Shown in pieces: positions 45,823 to 54,853 of a DNA stretch of 64,000 nt (its first letter is position 1; every line of letters starts with the position of its first letter). The notes beneath the pieces are model-generated. The model was not told where the DNA came from, did not search any database, and saw only the letters and a list, made by a program, of their open reading frames with translations. A program made the position numbers and the translations under genes. Origin of the DNA: an uncultured Campylobacter sp. (GTDB lineage Bacteria > Campylobacterota > Campylobacteria > Campylobacterales > Campylobacteraceae); the NCBI GenBank assembly GCA_945873855.1, contig CAMCEN010000004.1, positions 62,001-126,000 of the forward strand, written 5' to 3'.

Positions 45823-47202
45823 TTACAGCCCCATTTTATTTGGATTTAGTATATTATTTGGATCAAAGGCTTTTTTGATAGCACGAAAGAGATTCATCTC
45901 TGCCTCGCTAAAGGCTAGGCTCATAAAAGGCGCTTTTGATATGCCTATGCCATGCTCGCCGCTAAGTGTACCGCCAAGCTCAACCGTGGCTTTAAAAATC
46001 TCAGTTATCGCCTCATACCCACGCTTTACAGCTTCTGGGTCATTTTTATCCACCATTACATTAGTATGCACATTGCCATCGCCTGTGTGCCCAAAGCAAG
46101 GCGTGGTTACATTATACTTTGCTGAGATTTCAGCGATTTTTTCTAGTAGAGCTGGCAATTTCGAGCGTGGGACTGTGATGTCTTCGTTTATTTTTAGCGA
46201 GCCATAGCAGTTAATAGCCTGAGAGCAGTTACGCCTAGCAAACCAAATGTCGCTACTCTCGTTTGCATCTTTTGCTACTCTAAACTCGCTTGCGCCATTT
46301 GCTATAAAATGCTCTTTTAGCCGCTCTAAATCAGCATTTATCACGCTCTCATCATTGCCATCCATCTCACTAACCAAAATCGCTCCAGCAGATGTCGGCA
46401 AACCACGGGCAAAACGCTCTTCAACAGCTTTTATGCTAAGATTATCCAAAAATTCCATTGCCACTGGCGTTACACCTGCTGCCATGGTCTTAAAAACAGC
46501 GTTCATCGCAGATTCTACGCTAGGGAAAACGCCCATCGCTGTTTTACTAAACTTTGGCTTAGAGATTAGTTTTAGCGTGATTTCAGTGATCACTGCCAAA
46601 GCACCTTCACTTGCTATTAGAATTCCAGCTATATTAAAGCCAGCTACATCCTTTATCGTGCGTTTGCCAGCACGGATCACATCGCCATTTGGTAGCACAG
46701 CGCGCAATGCCATTACATAGTCTTTTGTGATGCCGTATTTGGCTGCTCGCATGCCGCCGCTATTTTCGCTTACATTGCCACCAAGCGTGCTGTATGTCTC
46801 GCTGGCTGGATCTGGCGGGTAAAAAAGCCCAAGCTTTTCTACTGCTTTTTGAAGGTCTTTGTTAATGACGCCAGGCTGCACCACAGCGACCATGTTTTCT
46901 AGGTCGATTTCTAGGATTTTGTTCATGTGCTTTTCAAGTGCCATGATGATCCCACCGCTACTTGCTAACGCCCCACCTGTAAAGCCTGAGCCTGCTCCTC
47001 TTGGGATAATAGTGATTTTATGCTCGTTGCAATACTTTAAAATCTCGCTTACATCACTCTCATCTCTTGGAAATACCACGCCATCTGGAGCGTAGCGTTT
47101 TCTAGTGGCATCGTAGCAATAAGCAATTTTATGCGCCTCATCAAAGTAGGCATTATCCTCGCCAAGTAGCTTGATAAAGAATTTTTCGTGTTTTTTATCC
47201 AT
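45823..47202 (-). CDS. glcD: FAD-binding 2-hydroxyacid oxidase (GlcD-type)
   Basis: A 459-residue flavoprotein of the GlcD/D-lactate dehydrogenase group. The FAD-binding PCMH domain (about 35-215) has PRGAGSGFTGGALAS and SENSGGMRAAKYG. The C-terminal oxidase domain has CFGHTGDGNVHTN and GGTLSGEHGIG, ending in FDPNNILNPNKMGL. It would oxidise glycolate or D-lactate into the quinone pool. In C. jejuni (Cj1213c) the neighbour is the PGBA_N protein, as here. Confidence 0.9.
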   Translation of the reverse strand: MDKKHEKFFIKLLGEDNAYFDEAHKIAYCYDATRKRYAPDGVVFPRDESDVSEILKYCNEHKITIIPRGAGSGFTGGALASSGGIIMALEKHMNKILEIDLENMVAVVQPGVINKDLQKAVEKLGLFYPPDPASETYSTLGGNVSENSGGMRAAKYGITKDYVMALRAVLPNGDVIRAGKRTIKDVAGFNIAGILIASEGALAVITEITLKLISKPKFSKTAMGVFPSVESAMNAVFKTMAAGVTPVAMEFLDNLSIKAVEERFARGLPTSAGAILVSEMDGNDESVINADLERLKEHFIANGASEFRVAKDANESSDIWFARRNCSQAINCYGSLKINEDITVPRSKLPALLEKIAEISAKYNVTTPCFGHTGDGNVHTNVMVDKNDPEAVKRGYEAITEIFKATVELGGTLSGEHGIGISKAPFMSLAFSEAEMNLFRAIKKAFDPNNILNPNKMGL

Positions 47203-47948
47203 TATTTTGCACTTTCTATTTTACCAGTATTTTCATCTGTGTTTAACAAAAATCTATAATATTTATCATAGTTGTTTATATGCTCGCTATCAAGCTTCCA
47301 AAATACAGTATTTATATCACGCACTCTAGTATAAAATGGCAGGTGATACTGAGCGATTTGTCCGCTTTTAAAGCTTTTTAAAATGTTAAACGAGCCACAA
47401 TCTACAAACATACTTTCCCCTTCTAAGGCTATAAATATAAGTCCAGCCGCATTTAGCGCGCAGGCTCTACGAAAATCATCTTGGCTAGGATTTGGCTTAT
47501 AATCCATGCTTAGCATAGCACCAACTAAATCAGGATGAACGAAGGTGATATTTGGGAAGGCTTCTACTACTTGATTATACACCTCTGCGTTTGGAGCGAT
47601 GATAAGCGAGCGGTCATAAAGATAGTTTAGCACTACTTCATCGCCAGCTTGTGGAGTGAAGTTTGGCACTGGCAGCGAGCTTTGTTTTAGTGCTGAGTAG
47701 ACCTCAAAGTGCACATTTGCGGTGCTTGTGTGTTTGCTATCAACAACAGCTCTTGCGATAATGCTTTTTAAGCCATTGCCAAAGCTTCGCAGCACAACAC
47801 CGCTTGAGCCCTGTGCTATGCTTGGGCTATCAGCGATGACGCCAATGCCATCATTTACGCTCATTAAATGCGTCCTATACTCGCTCATAGAGAAACTAGC
47901 AGCTGCGCTAAAAACTGCTAAAATCATAGTTAAAAATACTTTTCTCAT
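47202..47948 (-). CDS. exported protein with plasminogen-binding PgbA N-terminal (PGBA_N) domain
   Basis: A 248-residue protein with a signal peptide (about 1-20). The body matches the PgbA/PgbB N-terminal family of Helicobacter and Campylobacter: GSSGVVLRSFGNGLKSIIARA, GDEVVLNYLYDRSLIIAPN, HPDLVGAMLS and MFVDCGSFNILKSF. H. pylori PgbA was named for plasminogen binding; the role of this shorter form is not known. It matches Cj1214c in place. It shares a base with the glcD start. Confidence 0.8.
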   Translation of the reverse strand: MRKVFLTMILAVFSAAASFSMSEYRTHLMSVNDGIGVIADSPSIAQGSSGVVLRSFGNGLKSIIARAVVDSKHTSTANVHFEVYSALKQSSLPVPNFTPQAGDEVVLNYLYDRSLIIAPNAEVYNQVVEAFPNITFVHPDLVGAMLSMDYKPNPSQDDFRRACALNAAGLIFIALEGESMFVDCGSFNILKSFKSGQIAQYHLPFYTRVRDINTVFWKLDSEHINNYDKYYRFLLNTDENTGKIESAK

Positions 47949-48004
47949 CTTAAATTCCTAGAAAAAAATTTCGCAAGTATATCTAAAAACTCTTAAAATA
48001 AAGG

Positions 48005-48010
48005 TATAAT
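48005..48010 (+). promoter_or_regulatory. -10 box of pseI
   Basis: AAGGTATAATTCC contains TATAAT 23 bases upstream of the ATG at 48034. It is a sigma70-type box, not the GC/TGC spacing of a sigma54 or sigma28 promoter. Confidence 0.55.
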
Positions 48011-48033
48011 TCCAAAAATTTAAAGGCTAAAAA

Positions 48034-49062
48034 ATGAAAATAAACGGCAAAAGCTTAGATAGATGCTACATTATCGCAGAACTTTCAGCAAATCACAATG
48101 GGGATTTTGAGCGGGCAAAAGCTATTATAAAAGCAGCTGCTGATGCTGGGGCAGATGCAATTAAGCTTCAAACTTATAAGCCAGAGACCATCACACTAAA
48201 TAGCAAGAGACCTGAGTTTAACATAAAAGGCGGGCTGTGGGATGGATATAGACTTTATGACCTTTATAAAGAGGCGATGACACCATGGCAGTGGCACGAA
48301 CCGCTGATGCAGTGCGCCTTGGAGCATGGACTAGACTGCTTTAGCTCGCCTTTTGATAGCTCAGCTGCAGAGTTAATGGCTAGTCTTGATATGCCTGCTT
48401 TTAAAATCGCTAGTTTTGAGATAACTGATATCCCACTAATCACAAAATGCGCCCAGTACGGCAAGCCTATGATTATCTCCACAGGCTGCGCGCACCTTGG
48501 CGATATAGATAGAGCGTTAGAGGCTTGTTATAAAGTAGGCAACGATCAAATCGCTCTTTTAAAATGCGTCTCAAGCTATCCTGCACCTTTTGAGGATATG
48601 AACTTGCGAGCAATAGAGACCTTGCGCAAGACCTTTGGCTGCGTGGTGGGGCTAAGCGATCACACGCTAGGCAGTGAGGTAGCACTTGGCGCAGTAGCAC
48701 TTGGGGCAAAAATAGTTGAAAAGCACCTAACCTTAAAACGCAGTGATGGTGGGCATGATAGTGCTTTTTCTATGGAGGCTAGCGAGTTTGCCTCTATGTG
48801 TGAGCAGATACGCAACCTTGAAAAAGCCCTTGGTAGCGATAAATACGAGCTTAGCGAGGCACAAAAAAATGCTAGAAAAGATGCTCGCTCGCTATATGTC
48901 TGCGCTGATGTAAAAAAAGGTGAGATTTTTAGCGAAGAAAATGTTCGCTCTGTGCGGCCGAATTTAGGGCTTATGCCACGCTTTTTACCTGATGTTTTGG
49001 GTAAAAAAGCAAGGAGGGATATAGAGGCGGCGACGCCGTTATCGTGGGATTTGGTAGAGTAG
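48034..49062 (+). CDS. pseI: pseudaminic acid synthase
   Basis: A 342-residue member of the NeuB family. It condenses phosphoenolpyruvate with a 6-deoxy-altrose derivative to make pseudaminic acid. Seen: IIAELSANHNGDFERAK, IKLQTYKPETITL, the PseI-type FKIASFEITDIPLI, the SDHT segment and a C-terminal SAF/antifreeze-like domain (about 285-342). Pseudaminic acid glycosylates flagellin in Campylobacter and is needed for filament assembly. pseF and pseG lie 630 bases downstream. The Neu5Ac (neuB) or legionaminate (legI) alternatives fit less well. Confidence 0.88.
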   Translation: MKINGKSLDRCYIIAELSANHNGDFERAKAIIKAAADAGADAIKLQTYKPETITLNSKRPEFNIKGGLWDGYRLYDLYKEAMTPWQWHEPLMQCALEHGLDCFSSPFDSSAAELMASLDMPAFKIASFEITDIPLITKCAQYGKPMIISTGCAHLGDIDRALEACYKVGNDQIALLKCVSSYPAPFEDMNLRAIETLRKTFGCVVGLSDHTLGSEVALGAVALGAKIVEKHLTLKRSDGGHDSAFSMEASEFASMCEQIRNLEKALGSDKYELSEAQKNARKDARSLYVCADVKKGEIFSEENVRSVRPNLGLMPRFLPDVLGKKARRDIEAATPLSWDLVE

Positions 49063-49692
49063 TTTTTTAAATTCGGCTGGCTCAGCTTTTTGGCTCTTTT
49101 TTACGCTCACAGCTTGCGCAGCCCAGTGCCTTACAAGCGACATTTTCGCCGTTTTCCTGCGGCTTACGCCTTGAAAAATTCAGCGAAAATTCGCTTGAAC
49201 GCTACCGCTACGGCACCCCACGGCTAGCGCTGCGCTGCGAGCGAAAAAAATAGCTCAAAAATCTTGGAGCCTTGTTTTTGTTTTAGCGATTGTGACGATT
49301 CGTCTCGCACGCCATCTGCGACGAAAGTTCGCTCGTGCTTCGCTAGGTGAACTCTATGTTCTATGTTACGCTCGCACTCGCTCACTTTCGCCACATATGA
49401 CGCACGATACTAGAATCGCCTTTAGTCTAGGAATTCTAAAATTCTGGGGCCTTGTGTCATCCCCCGACTTGATCGGGGGATCTCATTATAAATGAATTCT
49501 AAAATTCCGTCATTGCGGAATTTCGTCATTGCGAGGAGTGAGCGGAGCGAATGACGAAGCAATCTCATTCAAGGCTTATAAATGAGATTGCTTCGCTTCG
49601 CTCGCAATGACGAAGTTTAAGGAATTCTAGTTTTAGCAAATTAGCTAGAAAAGCACTCACAAAAGAGCCTTACATCTACAAAAAGGATAAAA
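49063..49692. repeat. 630-base spacer with dispersed repeat B and inverted repeats
   Basis: Copy B of the ~0.2 kb element (49075-49278), then about 140 bases of GC-rich sequence containing TCGCACGC/GCTCGTGC motifs and no convincing gene, a TCATCCCCCGACTTGATCGG unit (about 49457-49490), and an inverted pair of CGTCATTGCGAG units (about 49520-49612). A GGAATTCTAG half-site is near 49619. It splits the pse genes. Confidence 0.75.
49075..49278. repeat. dispersed ~0.2 kb repeat, copy B
   Basis: The second copy of the element at 26964-27195, in the same orientation, starting GGCTGGCTCAG and ending CTTGGAGCC then GTTTTT. The best conserved block covers CGCTTGAACGCTACCG to CCCCACGGCTAG. It lacks the strong 10-base inner stem of copy A. 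The T-run after the last stem half would suit a terminator if transcribed rightward. Confidence 0.65.
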
Positions 49693-50379
49693 ATGCTGTG
49701 TATAATAACCGCCCGTGGCGGCTCAAAGCGCATCCCACGCAAAAATATAAAAGACTTTCTAGGCAAGCCCATTATCGCCTATGCGATAAATGCTGCCTTA
49801 GAAAGCAAGCTTTTTAGCGAAGTTATGGTCTCCACAGATGATGATGAAATCGCAGCTGTCTCGCAAAAATACGGCGCAAAAGCGCCCTTTATGCGCTCTG
49901 CAAAGACTAGCGATGATTTTGCTACCACAGGTGATGTGCTGCGTGAGGTGCTTGGCGTTTATAAGGCGCAAGGCAGAGAGTTTGAGAGCTTTGCGTGTAT
50001 TTATCCTACCGCAGTGCTACTAAGCGCAGAGCGTCTAAGGCAGGCTTATGAGCTTTTTTGTAAAAAAAATGCTAGCTCGCTAGTGCCTGTTGTGAAATTC
50101 TCTTTTCCGCCACAAAGGGCATTTGTGCTAAAAGATGGATATTTAAGCTATAAAGAGCCTTTAAACGCTCCAAAACGCTCTCAAGATTTAGAGCCACTTT
50201 ACCATGACGCTGGTGCGTTTTATTTTTACAAAACAGCTGATTTTTTAGCTAGCAAGACTGAGGGCAGGGTGGCTATGATTTTAAGTGAAATTGAAGTCCA
50301 AGATATAGATAACATTGATGACTGGCGCATGGCTGAGCTAAAATACAAGGTCTTAAATGAATATTCTAATAAGAGCTGA
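49693..50379 (+). CDS. pseF: pseudaminic acid cytidylyltransferase
   Basis: A 228-residue CMP-sugar synthetase activating pseudaminic acid with CTP. Motifs: the nucleotide-binding ITARGGSKRIPRKNIKDFLGKPI, STDDDEIA, YPTAVLL and PLYHDAGAFYFYK, with the late IEVQDIDNIDDW metal site. AAAGGATA precedes the ATG. It overlaps pseG by 23 bases. NeuA would be the alternative; linkage to pseI and pseG favours PseF. Confidence 0.88.
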   Translation: MLCIITARGGSKRIPRKNIKDFLGKPIIAYAINAALESKLFSEVMVSTDDDEIAAVSQKYGAKAPFMRSAKTSDDFATTGDVLREVLGVYKAQGREFESFACIYPTAVLLSAERLRQAYELFCKKNASSLVPVVKFSFPPQRAFVLKDGYLSYKEPLNAPKRSQDLEPLYHDAGAFYFYKTADFLASKTEGRVAMILSEIEVQDIDNIDDWRMAELKYKVLNEYSNKS

Positions 50380-51379
50380 TGGCAACGAGCGCATCGGCTC
50401 AGGGCATATCATGCGCACAAAAAGCATAGCCGCCCAGCTTAAAGGGCTTGGCGCAGAGGTGCTTTATGCCTTGGCTGATGAGCGTGGCAAAAGGCTGATA
50501 AATAATGAGTTTCAAAGCGTGGTTTTAAGTAGTAATTATGAGTGCTTAGATGATGAAATAGACGCACTTAGCAGTGTTATAAAAGAGCAAAAAATCAAGC
50601 TAATTTTGCTTGATAGTTACTTTATAACCCCAAAATATTTTAAAGAGCTAAAAAAGCTAGCAAAAGTAGTGTATATAGATGATTTAGACGCTTTTGCTTA
50701 TGAGTGTGAAGCTCTTATAAATTATGGTGCTTTTTTTGATAAAAATGAGTATAAAGCTAGGCAAAATCTAGCAAAAAAGCATTTTTTAGGCTCAGAGTTT
50801 GCCCCGCTTAGGGCCGAGTTTCGTAACACGCAAAAAAGCTCTAAAAACACGCAAAAAAAGCAGGTTTTGCTAACTACTGGAAATACTGATTTGCTTGGAA
50901 TTATGCCAAGGCTTTTGGAGGCGTTTTTGAGCGATGAGAGCCTAAAAAATCTAGAATTCCTAGCAATCAGTGGGGCTTTTAATGAGCATGAAAACAAGCT
51001 TTTAGCCCTTAGCGCTAAGCATAAAAATATAAAAGTGCTAAAAAGCCCTGAAAATATGGCGCAGATTATGGCAGAGGCTGATTTTGTCCTAAGTGCTGGT
51101 GGCAGCACGCTATATGAACTAGCTAGCCTTGCTAAGGCTGTGATTTGCTTTAGCATCGCGGCAAATCAAAATAATATAAAAAGCTGGGCTGAGGCTGGGG
51201 CGATGCTCTATGCAGGCGATGCTAAGGCTGATTCCCACTCTGTGGTGGTAAGGTCTGTAAAACTGCTAAAAAGCTTGCTAAATGATGAAAATTTAGCAAA
51301 AACTCTAGGGCAAAAGGCTCATTTTTTTGTAGATGGCAAAGGCGCAATTAGACTAGCCAAAAAGCTTTTAAGCCTTTAA
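50357..51379 (+). CDS. pseG: UDP-2,4-diacetamido-2,4,6-trideoxy-altropyranose hydrolase
   Basis: A 340-residue GT-B-fold hydrolase that removes UDP in the pseudaminic pathway. Seen are IRADGNERIGSGHIMRTKSIA with the catalytic-His segment, the LLDSYF motif, VVYIDDLDAF and the late SAGGSTLYELASLAKAVICFSIAANQ nucleotide-binding region. It provides the substrate of PseI. An in-frame CTAGAATTCCTA half-site near 50950 encodes LEFL. Confidence 0.9.
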   Translation: MNILIRADGNERIGSGHIMRTKSIAAQLKGLGAEVLYALADERGKRLINNEFQSVVLSSNYECLDDEIDALSSVIKEQKIKLILLDSYFITPKYFKELKKLAKVVYIDDLDAFAYECEALINYGAFFDKNEYKARQNLAKKHFLGSEFAPLRAEFRNTQKSSKNTQKKQVLLTTGNTDLLGIMPRLLEAFLSDESLKNLEFLAISGAFNEHENKLLALSAKHKNIKVLKSPENMAQIMAEADFVLSAGGSTLYELASLAKAVICFSIAANQNNIKSWAEAGAMLYAGDAKADSHSVVVRSVKLLKSLLNDENLAKTLGQKAHFFVDGKGAIRLAKKLLSL

Positions 51380-51721
51380 AATACTTAGGAATTCTAGAAT
51401 TTTTAAACTAGAATTCCTAGTGATTTTCTAGGAATTCTAGAATTCTTGCTCGGGAATTCTAGATTATATCCCTAGGAATTCTAGATTTTCTGGGGGTTAG
51501 GGGGTGTCTTTTTTTGGAATTCTAGAATTCCTAGTCTATAAACGCAAAAAGCCCCTAGGAATTCTAGAATTTTTAATCTAGAATTCCTAGCCTAAAATAT
51601 TAAAAATTCATAAAATTTCATAAGAAAATATGTATTTTTAGATTTTGTTGCTAGTTGTTTGCCAAAATGCGCTAAAATGCGTGAGTTTTGAGCAAATTTC
51701 TTTAAATTTTAGGGGGTTTTC
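51380..51721. repeat. 340-base spacer: repeats, then AT-rich leader of the M23 gene
   Basis: About 51385-51600 holds GGAATTCTAG palindromes and half-sites plus GGGGGTTAGGGGG (51492-51504). The following ~120 bases are AT-rich with no repeats and probably contain the promoter of the peptidase gene. AGGGGG sits 5 bases before its ATG. Confidence 0.75.
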
Positions 51722-52906
51722 ATGCGTGGGATTTTGGTGTTTTTATTTTTTGTTTTTAGCGTGGCACAGGCTACTACAGGACTAAACAAAGCCCCAAATT
51801 TACAAGAAATGAAGTGGGGAAATGGCATGACTTTGCTAAAGTTTTTTGAGCAAAATGGCGTGCCACAAAAAGTGTATTATGACCTAGAATATGGGGATAA
51901 AGAACTAGCCGATGAGATACAAGCAGGCTCAAATATCTGGGTGCTAAAAGATAGAAATAACAAGCTTTTACAAGCCCTAATCCCAGTAACTGATGAGCTT
52001 CAAATCCACATTAGCAAGACTGAGAAAAGCTATAAAATGGACTTTTTGCCTATAGAATATGAAGTTGAAGAAAAGATTTTAAGCTTAGAGCTATCTAACT
52101 CCCCGCACGCTGATATAGCAAACGCTAGCGGGCTTACATCTTTGGCAAATGCTTTTGTAGCAGCCTTTCGTGGCACAATAAATTTTAAAAACGCTAAAAA
52201 AGGCGACCGCCTAGTGATTTTCTATAAACAAAAAAAGCGTATGGGACGCCACGAGGGCGTTGAAATCCAAGCAGCGATGATGGAGACAAAAGATGGTAAG
52301 TTCCGCTACGCTTACCGCTTTAAAGATGCGTATTATGACGAAAACGCTATGGAGCTTGAAAAATACTTTTTGCTAACGCCGGTTAAAAACGCACGCATTA
52401 GCTCTCATTTTAATCCACGCCGTTTTCACCCAGTTTTGCGCCGCTATAGAGCTCATCTTGGCACGGATTATGCTGCACCAAGGGGTACTAGGGTTCATGC
52501 AGCAGGCAATGGCAAGGTCGTGCATGTAGGTACAAAAGGTGGCTATGGAAAAACTGTTATTATAAGACACATAGGCAGCGAGTATAGCACGCTATATGCT
52601 CACCTTGATGGCTATGCAAAAGGACTAAAAGTAGGTCAAAGTGTAAAACAAGGGGAGCTTATCGGTTTTGTAGGAAGTACCGGCATGAGTACAGGTCCAC
52701 ACCTACACTTTGGTATGTATAGAGGGCAGACAGCTGTGGATGCCCTGCGTGTGCTAAAGGTAGTAAAAAGCGCTAGTTCTATCAAAGATAAAGAACTATT
52801 TAAAAAAGTAGCAAGAGCCTATGATGAGAAACTAAACTCAGCCCTAGCTAGCTCGCACCAAAATCCAGCTAAAGAACTAAGCTTTGGTAATATCAAAAGG
52901 ATATAG
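51722..52906 (+). CDS. M23-family peptidoglycan endopeptidase (Csd3/Cj1215-like)
   Basis: A 394-residue exported peptidase with a signal peptide (about 1-18). An N-terminal region of the Csd3 type precedes the LytM/M23 domain (about 225-345). The zinc motif is HLGTDYAAP and the later HLHFG supplies HxH; YSTLYAHLDG is the third conserved block. Such enzymes trim peptide cross-links and shape helical cells in H. pylori and C. jejuni. The neighbour order with PGBA_N protein matches Cj1214c-Cj1215, with the pse genes inserted between. Confidence 0.9.
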   Translation: MRGILVFLFFVFSVAQATTGLNKAPNLQEMKWGNGMTLLKFFEQNGVPQKVYYDLEYGDKELADEIQAGSNIWVLKDRNNKLLQALIPVTDELQIHISKTEKSYKMDFLPIEYEVEEKILSLELSNSPHADIANASGLTSLANAFVAAFRGTINFKNAKKGDRLVIFYKQKKRMGRHEGVEIQAAMMETKDGKFRYAYRFKDAYYDENAMELEKYFLLTPVKNARISSHFNPRRFHPVLRRYRAHLGTDYAAPRGTRVHAAGNGKVVHVGTKGGYGKTVIIRHIGSEYSTLYAHLDGYAKGLKVGQSVKQGELIGFVGSTGMSTGPHLHFGMYRGQTAVDALRVLKVVKSASSIKDKELFKKVARAYDEKLNSALASSHQNPAKELSFGNIKRI

Positions 52907-52907
52907 T

Positions 52908-54266
52908 GTGAGCCAAGATACCTTGCAAAAGTTAAAAGAACAGCTTTTAGCGCATATAAATAACCAAAAGGAGCTAAGTCCAGCCCAGGTAGCTGAGGGG
53001 CTAAAAGAGCTTAAAAAAAGCGATAAAAATGCTTATAACGAGCTTTTGCCTAAGCTAAATAAAGAAGATCTTGCAGAAGTTGCTATAGAAATGCCAGATC
53101 ACATGCTAAAAGATGTGATCATGCATATCCCACAAGAAAAAATCGTAGATGCTATTGAAACGCTAGAAAGCGATGATGCAACTGATCTAATCCAAAATAT
53201 AGAAGATATCGATGAAGACAAGGCAAAAGAGCTTTTTGATAGCTTAGAGGTTGAGAGCAAAAAAGAAATCTCAGCCCTTATAGACTACAAAGAAAATGAA
53301 GCTGGCGCTTATATGCAAGTTGAGCTTTTTAAAGCCGAGCTTAGCGAGAGCTTACAAACTGCTATTGAGCGTTTTAGGCAGCTTAAAAAAAGTGGTGAGC
53401 TAGTTAGCGTATTTGCGCTATTTATCACCGATAGTGCTGGAGTCTTGCGCTATGCGGTGCCTATTGATGATATGATTTTATTTGAGCCAAGCGATAGTTT
53501 GGCAAAGATTATGAGCGAGCATGGTAGCGAGTATGAGGCGCATTTTGCCCGTGATGATGATGATATAACAGAGGTTGCGCAGATCGTAAAAGACTATGAT
53601 CTAAGCTCTATAGCTGTAGTAGATAAAGCAGGCGTCTTGCTAGGACGCATCACAAACTATGATATACACGATTTTTTAGAAGAGAGTGCTACTGAGCAAA
53701 TCTATAACCTAGCTGGAGTAAATGACGAAGCAGAGGAAGAAGAAAGCGTGGTAAAAGCGGGCAGGGCACGCGCTGTGTGGCTGGTGCTAAATCTAATTAC
53801 TGCGATAATCAGCTCTGTTGTAATTAGCCTTTTTGATGAGAGTATAAATAAAATCGTAGCTTTGGCGATTTTGATGCCTATTGTTGCTAGCATGGGTGGA
53901 AATACTGGCACGCAAGCACTAACTGTAACCGTGCGCCGTCTTGCTACTCGTGAGATTACTTTTTCAAATGCTAAGAGCGTAATCGGCCGTGAGTTTGCCA
54001 TAGCCTTTGTAAATGGAGTGATTTTTGCAGTGCTTGTAGGGCTTGTGGCGCATGTGTGGTTTGGCATGGCAGGGCTTGGCTTTGTAATAGCTGCTGCGAT
54101 GCTTATAAATCTAGCTGGGGCTGGCTTTTTTGGGGCGATAATCCCTATGAGCTTAAAGCGTTTTGGTGTAGATCCGGCTGTGGCTAGCCCAGTACTGCTT
54201 ACTACGATGACTGATGTAGTGGGCTTTTTAAGCTTTTTAGGACTTGCTACATGGATACTACTATAA
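52908..54266 (+). CDS. mgtE: magnesium transporter MgtE
   Basis: A 452-residue Mg2+ channel of the MgtE family. The GTG at 52908 has AAAAGG 7 bases upstream and starts directly after the peptidase stop. A cytoplasmic N domain (about 10-120), two CBS domains (about 125-265) and five helices (from about 295) follow. PIVASMGGNTGTQALTVTVR is the pore signature. It overlaps the next gene by 16 bases. Confidence 0.93.
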   Translation: MSQDTLQKLKEQLLAHINNQKELSPAQVAEGLKELKKSDKNAYNELLPKLNKEDLAEVAIEMPDHMLKDVIMHIPQEKIVDAIETLESDDATDLIQNIEDIDEDKAKELFDSLEVESKKEISALIDYKENEAGAYMQVELFKAELSESLQTAIERFRQLKKSGELVSVFALFITDSAGVLRYAVPIDDMILFEPSDSLAKIMSEHGSEYEAHFARDDDDITEVAQIVKDYDLSSIAVVDKAGVLLGRITNYDIHDFLEESATEQIYNLAGVNDEAEEEESVVKAGRARAVWLVLNLITAIISSVVISLFDESINKIVALAILMPIVASMGGNTGTQALTVTVRRLATREITFSNAKSVIGREFAIAFVNGVIFAVLVGLVAHVWFGMAGLGFVIAAAMLINLAGAGFFGAIIPMSLKRFGVDPAVASPVLLTTMTDVVGFLSFLGLATWILL

Positions 54267-54853
54267 GAGATATTAAAATAACTGAGCTTGGAGAGAGTAA
54301 GTATATTCGCCCTTTTAGCATTGTTTTTAGCCAAAATGGCATTAGGCGAAAATGGGATTGTATAAAAGCACATGATAGCGTATCAATCTTGCTATATCAT
54401 AAAGATAAGGATGCTTTTTTGTTTGTTAAGCAGTTTCGCCCAAGTCTGTGGTATCACGAAACGGGCGGCGATACTAGCAAAATAGATGAAAATACAGGCT
54501 TTAGCTATGAGTTCTGCGCTGGGCTGTGTGATAAAGAGGGCTTGGAGCCAAGAGAGGTAGCAATAGAAGAAGTGCTAGAAGAGACAGGATACGCTGTGCC
54601 TAGCGTAAATTATATCACTTCTAGTTTTACCGGGCTTGGATTTAGCGCAAATCGTCAAAGTGTGTTTTATGCTATCATTGATGAGAGTATGAAAAAAGGG
54701 CAAGGTGGCGGTGTGGATGATGAGTGTATAGAACTTGTCTTTATAGCGCGCAAGGATATTTATGAGTTTTTATACGATGAGAGTAAGCCAAAGGGAGCTG
54801 GAGCTTTGTTTGGCTTGCTTTGGTTTATGTCAAATGTTGCGCCAAAATTATAA
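54251..54853 (+). CDS. Nudix hydrolase (ADP-ribose/UDP-sugar pyrophosphatase type)
   Basis: A 200-residue Nudix protein. The Nudix box is GLEPREVAIEEVLEETGY (REVAIEEVLEETG). LFVKQFRPSLWYHETGG upstream and the long C-terminal part resemble NudF/UDP-sugar diphosphatases. The substrate cannot be fixed from sequence. It overlaps the end of mgtE by 16 bases, so it shares the M23-mgtE unit. Confidence 0.85.
   Translation: MDTTIRDIKITELGESKYIRPFSIVFSQNGIRRKWDCIKAHDSVSILLYHKDKDAFLFVKQFRPSLWYHETGGDTSKIDENTGFSYEFCAGLCDKEGLEPREVAIEEVLEETGYAVPSVNYITSSFTGLGFSANRQSVFYAIIDESMKKGQGGGVDDECIELVFIARKDIYEFLYDESKPKGAGALFGLLWFMSNVAPKL

Noticed and set aside
49292-49495. A 67-codon plus-strand frame after dispersed repeat B
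   Set aside because: It ends in the repeat-derived SSPDLIGGSHYK and has no ribosome-binding site or homologue I recognise.
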